34,548 bases of DNA from Actinomycetota bacterium (GTDB lineage Bacteria; Actinomycetota; Actinomycetes; Mycobacteriales; Pseudonocardiaceae): NCBI GenBank assembly GCA_021324675.1, contig JAJPIR010000058.1, positions 1-34,548 on the forward strand, written 5' to 3'. A program made the position numbers and the translations under genes. The first letter of the stretch is position 1. Every line of letters starts with the position of its first letter. The notes under the pieces were generated by a model. It was given only the letters and a program-made list of their open reading frames with translations. It did not search any database and was not told where the DNA came from. Positions 31,712 to 34,548 of this stretch are shown one piece after another.

Positions 31712-32635
31712 GTGACGCGCGCAGCGATGGTGCTTGTGCTCGCGGTGTTGCTCGCCGGATGTGGAGATGTCCGGCAAGCCGCTCCGCCCCGGCGCAGTCT
31801 GGATGCAGACTGCGCTCAAACAAGGCCTGAAAACATCAGTCTGCATCCAGACTGCGATCCGGCGGTGACAGATCCGCACTCGGTAGCCCGCCAGATCACC
31901 ATCGCGGAAAAAACCGTGCGAGATCGTGCGGCCCGGCCTGACCTGGTCGCTGCCGCTGGCCGGCAGGCGCAGCGCGGCTACCTCACACTCGTCGATCACC
32001 CGGAATGGGACGCTACGGTGCTGAGCGAGGTTCCGGGATCCTTGCGGGACGCGATCGCGCGTAACGCTGCGGCGTGTCGCGAGCTGCATGCGATGACCAC
32101 CCGGCTGCCGGCAACCGTTCCGGCCTGGCACATTGTGGAGCCGCCGGACGGGACCCAGTTGCGGGCGTACTACCTGCAAGCGCAGCGGCGTTTCGGCGTG
32201 CCCTGGTTCGTGCTGGCCGCGGTGCACCTGGTCGAAAGCAGGATGGGCCGGATTGTGGGGAACTCCAGCGCCGGCGCGCAGGGACCGATGCAGTTCCTCC
32301 CGGCCACCTGGATGCACTACGGCCTGGGCGGTGACGTGTGGAACAACCGTGACGCGATCCTCGGGGCGGCCAATTACCTGGCCGCGAACGGCGCCGCCGA
32401 CGGTACCGGCGCCGGGCTCGACAGGGCCCTGTACCGCTACAACAACGACGCCCGCTATGTCCGGGCGATACGCCACTACGCTGAGGTGATGCAGGCCGAC
32501 GAGCGTGCTTTCCTCGGCTACCACACCTGGCAGGTCTACTACCGCACGACCCTCGGCACGGTCTTGCTGCCGACCGGGTACTCGGCTCCGCAGTCGATGC
32601 CGGTGCAGGAGTGGTTGGCGAAGTATCCGCAATGA
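31712..32635 (+). CDS. Lytic transglycosylase lipoprotein (SLT domain), 307 aa
   Basis: Exported lipoprotein: VTRAAMVLVLAVLLAGC with the lipobox LAGC. After a variable region (residues 20-110) comes a helical linker. The SLT domain spans about 150-260: YYLQAQRRFGVPWFVLAAVH, LVESRMGRIVGN with the catalytic Glu, SSAGAQGPMQFLPATWM, YLAANGAADGTGAGLDRALY and YNNDARYVRAIRHYAEVM. It cleaves peptidoglycan glycan strands. GTG 31712 is the start of the signal peptide. Two 18-bp inverted repeat arms sit within the variable part. Confidence 0.88.
   Translation: MTRAAMVLVLAVLLAGCGDVRQAAPPRRSLDADCAQTRPENISLHPDCDPAVTDPHSVARQITIAEKTVRDRAARPDLVAAAGRQAQRGYLTLVDHPEWDATVLSEVPGSLRDAIARNAAACRELHAMTTRLPATVPAWHIVEPPDGTQLRAYYLQAQRRFGVPWFVLAAVHLVESRMGRIVGNSSAGAQGPMQFLPATWMHYGLGGDVWNNRDAILGAANYLAANGAADGTGAGLDRALYRYNNDARYVRAIRHYAEVMQADERAFLGYHTWQVYYRTTLGTVLLPTGYSAPQSMPVQEWLAKYPQ
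31795..31854. repeat. 18-bp inverted repeat inside the lipoprotein gene
   Basis: CAGTCTGGATGCAGACTG (31795-31812) and its exact reverse complement CAGTCTGCATCCAGACTG (31837-31854) are separated by 24 bases. Each arm is itself a dyad of CAGTCTG and CAGACTG. Confidence 0.85.
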
Positions 32636-32709
32636 CGCTGTGACAGAGCGCGTTTGACGGCGGTCGAAGCGGTATCCCGTTGCCGGGCCCCCGGGTAGTA
32701 TCGGCCCCC

Positions 32710-32946
32710 GTGACAGCGTCGAAATCAGAGGGCGAACGGGTCGTCTTGGCACGACGCGATAATTTCAATCCCATGGTGCCGTTCCGTTGGGCCCCAGATG
32801 CGCCGCCCGGGCTCAGTGACATCGAGTGGGCTGAGGAGCTCGGCGCCAAGTGGGAGGGCGACGAGCTGGTCACTTACGACTACCCAACGTTCACCGATCT
32901 CCTCGACTACTACGAGAAGAACGAGTACCTGCCGGACAATGACTGA
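32710..32946 (+). CDS. Hypothetical acidic protein, 78 aa
   Basis: Unknown small soluble protein: FNPMVPFRWAPDAPPGLSDI, EWAEELGAKWEGDELVTYDY, then TFTDLLDYYEKNEYLPDND, rich in Asp/Glu and Trp/Tyr. The consistent composition and the compact C-terminal acidic end argue for a real gene. GTG 32710 lies 8 bases after TAGTAT, so translation is probably leaderless; the frame to 32680 has no ribosome site. It follows the transglycosylase gene by 74 bases on the same strand, with its own likely promoter. Confidence 0.55.
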   Translation: MTASKSEGERVVLARRDNFNPMVPFRWAPDAPPGLSDIEWAEELGAKWEGDELVTYDYPTFTDLLDYYEKNEYLPDND

Positions 32947-33131
32947 TACCCGCACGGTTTGGTAGCCCTCCCGGGAGATCGGCGGACACCCGCTCAGCGC
33001 TGACCTTTCGTGGAGTCGGAGGGCGCAAAGATGTGGTCGTTCCGTTCTACAGCGCCCTTGGACTCGGACCGAAATGTCTGGGGTGTGCGAGGCGCCCAGC
33101 GAGGCCGCCCTTGCCGAGCTGCTCCTCGCGG

Positions 33132-33578
33132 CTAGCTCAGGACACGCAGTGCCGCATCAGTGGCGGGCTGAATCTCGAACAGCTCAGCTACGCCTTCGCT
33201 GGCGAGCACTCCGTTTATGGTGAGGTCGGCGCTGACAAGGCAAATGCCGATATTCGCTTCTCCAGCACGGTATGCCACCTCGACCAGACTCGCCACGGCA
33301 CCTGGATTCAAGACAGACAGTGCACTCAGATCGATCACGATGGCCCAGGGCACTGCCGCAAGCAGATCGTCGAGCACGTGTTGTAAATCGGGCGCCGTTG
33401 TCTGGTCGAGACACCCGCTGGCATGGACCACCGCAACGTCGCCCCGGAGATGATCGAGGTGAAAGGTGAGGGTTCGAGACACATCCGCAAACCCTTCGGC
33501 GTTGGTGTACATGGCAACCGCATCCCTGGATGCTGTCGCCAGCTTGGCAGCACCGGTGAAGTTCCCGTCCTTCGTCAT
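33132..33578 (-). CDS. STAS-domain anti-sigma factor antagonist, 148 aa
   Basis: Single STAS domain of the SpoIIAA/RsbV type: VAVVHASGCLDQTTAPDLQH, WAIVIDLSALSVLNPGAVAS, where the usual phosphorylated Ser is Pro or Gly (LNPGA), then GICLVSADLTINGVLASEGV and ELFEIQPATDAALRVLS. The N-terminal 40 residues (KLATASRDAVAMYTNAEGFA) are extra. ATG 33578 follows GAGGTGCCG; the frame is open to 33605. The altered phosphorylation site suggests a constitutively active or otherwise regulated antagonist. No partner gene is next to it. Confidence 0.75.
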   Translation of the reverse strand: MTKDGNFTGAAKLATASRDAVAMYTNAEGFADVSRTLTFHLDHLRGDVAVVHASGCLDQTTAPDLQHVLDDLLAAVPWAIVIDLSALSVLNPGAVASLVEVAYRAGEANIGICLVSADLTINGVLASEGVAELFEIQPATDAALRVLS

Positions 33579-34085
33579 CGGCACCTCGTTAGCCCCGGCC
33601 AGCATCGGCAGGCATAAACAGCGGCTTGCACAAGCAACGGTCGGACTGCTGCGCGGAGTCCCGACCTGGCCAGACCGCCCTCATTGCACTCCTTGCGGCT
33701 CGTGACCTCAGCTCACCTAGCCATCGCGCCGATATGCGAGTCGTCATCGTAAGACGGTCTGTTCTTCAATGTCTGGTGCCGCTGGGTGGAAATGCCTGCG
33801 AAATCTCCGTCTGGCAGGTCAGCGGTCGGCGCCGCGATCGGCATGGCGTCAATCGGGTCCGGCGCGACTGGCTCCGGGCGACCACGGCCAACGCGCGGCT
33901 CACCGGCTGGTCGAGGCTCGCCGGGCCGGATCTGGAGGTCCACCGCCGTCATGGGTGCGGTGGTCGCCGATATCGCAGGCTGGGTGGTGCCTCCGATCGG
34001 TGGACAGAGTGCGGGTGGTGAATCATCACCGAAGCGTGGTGCACGGGGCGATTGGTGGTCGCGGTCGAGTGGAATTAAAGTTCCG
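33579..34085. other. Region of uncertain coding content
   Basis: Two opposite frames are open here. One on the minus strand (33713-34162) is Pro-rich and ends SYDDDSHIGAMAR. The other on the plus strand is continuous with the FolC-like gene from an ATG at 33792 and is Gly/Arg/Ser-rich. Their third codon positions coincide, so GC bias cannot decide. Either may be non-coding. Confidence 0.3.
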
Positions 34086-34548
34086 GTGGTGGCCGACTGT
34101 GTTGATGAGCCTTTTTTCCGTGAACGGTTGTGTGGCCGTAAGCACGGAGCGAACAGGAGCAAACTCCGCGCCCAAGCCTTTCTCGAGGTTCTCCTTGGCT
34201 CGCAGTATGTGAGCTTGAAGCGCGACCCGGTCCCGCTTGTTGTGGTGGTTGGGTCGAAAGGGAAAGGGACCGCTGCTGCATATGCATCGGCGGTGTTAGC
34301 TGCCGCTGGCTTGCGGGTTGGTACGTTGACCAGCCCGGGATTCCGAAGTCATCGAGAGCGTATCCGAGTTGACGGGCGATCGCTCACGCCGGCAGAGTTC
34401 TCTGCATTGGCAATGACGATCAATGAGACGCTCGGACGGTATGGGCCCAACCTTCCCCATGATGGCTATCTGTCGCCTACCGGCCTGTTCACCATGGCCG
34501 GGATCTTCCATTTTCTCAACATCGGATGTGACGTGTGGGTGTTCGAGG
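34086..34548 (+). CDS. FolC/Mur-ligase-like ATP-dependent ligase, N-terminal part, cut by right edge
   Basis: The frame runs off the right edge. After VVADCVDEPFFRERLCGRKH comes a helix (RAQAFLEVLLGSQYVSLKRD), the ATP-binding loop VVVVGSKGKGTAAAYASAVL, AAAGLRVGTLTSPGF with the substrate-loop text of FolC, HRERIRVDGRSLTPAEFSAL and TGLFTMAGIFHFLNIGCDVW. This order fits folylpolyglutamate/dihydrofolate synthase. The loop has Lys where FolC has Asn (GTNGKGS against GSKGKGT), pointing to a divergent ligase. The start is uncertain: GTG 34086 or 34089, or the same frame from ATG 33792, which would add a disordered region. GC is lower than in the neighbouring genes, a sign of transfer. Confidence 0.7.
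   Translation, partial: MVADCVDEPFFRERLCGRKHGANRSKLRAQAFLEVLLGSQYVSLKRDPVPLVVVVGSKGKGTAAAYASAVLAAAGLRVGTLTSPGFRSHRERIRVDGRSLTPAEFSALAMTINETLGRYGPNLPHDGYLSPTGLFTMAGIFHFLNIGCDVWVFE

Noticed and set aside
33713-34162. Minus-strand 149-residue frame ending HIGAMAR
   Set aside because: Overlaps the FolC-like gene start; Pro-rich, no start signal, and codon positions cannot separate it from the opposite frame.
1-34548. tRNA gene as integration target
   Set aside because: I looked for T-loop-like sequences near the integrase remnants and saw none; an automated tRNA scan was not possible.

Overview
The window looks like a high-GC actinobacterial chromosome. A family such as Pseudonocardiaceae is likely but not proven. 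The grounds are two DUF397 proteins, an XRE/DUF5753 regulator, a DivIVA-type coiled-coil protein, a CtpC-like P-type ATPase with its DUF1490 partner, an SCO5389-family protein, many GTG starts and several apparently leaderless transcripts. No rRNA, tRNA or CRISPR array was seen. Much of the window reads as accessory DNA: small hypothetical genes, decayed genes and three pieces of tyrosine integrases.

Left part (1-9.4 kb). A broken integrase runs off the left edge and is joined to the signal-peptide end of a secreted protein. A second integrase arm domain lies near 1.2 kb and a third, catalytic piece near 7.5 kb. Between them is a metal-efflux operon (ctpC-type P1B ATPase plus its PacL/DUF1490 partner) next to a Fur/Zur-type regulator broken by two frameshifts. 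Next come an SCO5389-family gene, a luciferase-like monooxygenase, a dead GNAT gene, and a DUF6153/DUF305 pair often met near copper genes.

Middle (9.4-20 kb). This holds a DUF4396 membrane protein behind an AT-rich GGTATA repeat, an orphan DUF397 gene, a STAS protein, a CoxG-like SRPBCC protein, and a 55-residue metallothionein-like protein that is easy to miss. A small gene starting with TPIYDQL has a paralogue at 25.2 kb. A Pro/Ala-rich anchored protein and a polysaccharide deacetylase lie divergent from a methyltransferase. A GAF-PAS-GAF-SpoIIE phosphatase and an XRE/DUF397 pair with a perfect palindromic operator follow.

Right part (20-34.5 kb). There are several small genes, one of them with 25-bp tandem repeats beside it, then an SDR enzyme, a His/Tyr/Gly-rich small protein, and a gene carrying part of the same palindrome. 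An FAD-linked oxidase, a DivIVA-like protein and an adjacent pair of MEDS-domain proteins (one with STAS, one with an RsbW-like ATPase) come next. A SulP transporter fused to a beta-carbonic anhydrase is preceded by a 51-residue membrane protein whose ribosome site lies in a perfect hairpin. The end holds a DUF1059-like gene, a lytic transglycosylase lipoprotein, a STAS protein and the start of a FolC/Mur-ligase-like gene.

Two themes recur. One is metal handling: the CtpC/PacL pair, the Fur relic, DUF305/DUF6153, DUF4396 and metallothionein. The other is sigma-factor partner switching: three STAS proteins, one RsbW-like kinase with MEDS and one SpoIIE phosphatase, with no sigma factor gene in view. 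All family calls were made by eye from motifs; no database search was run.
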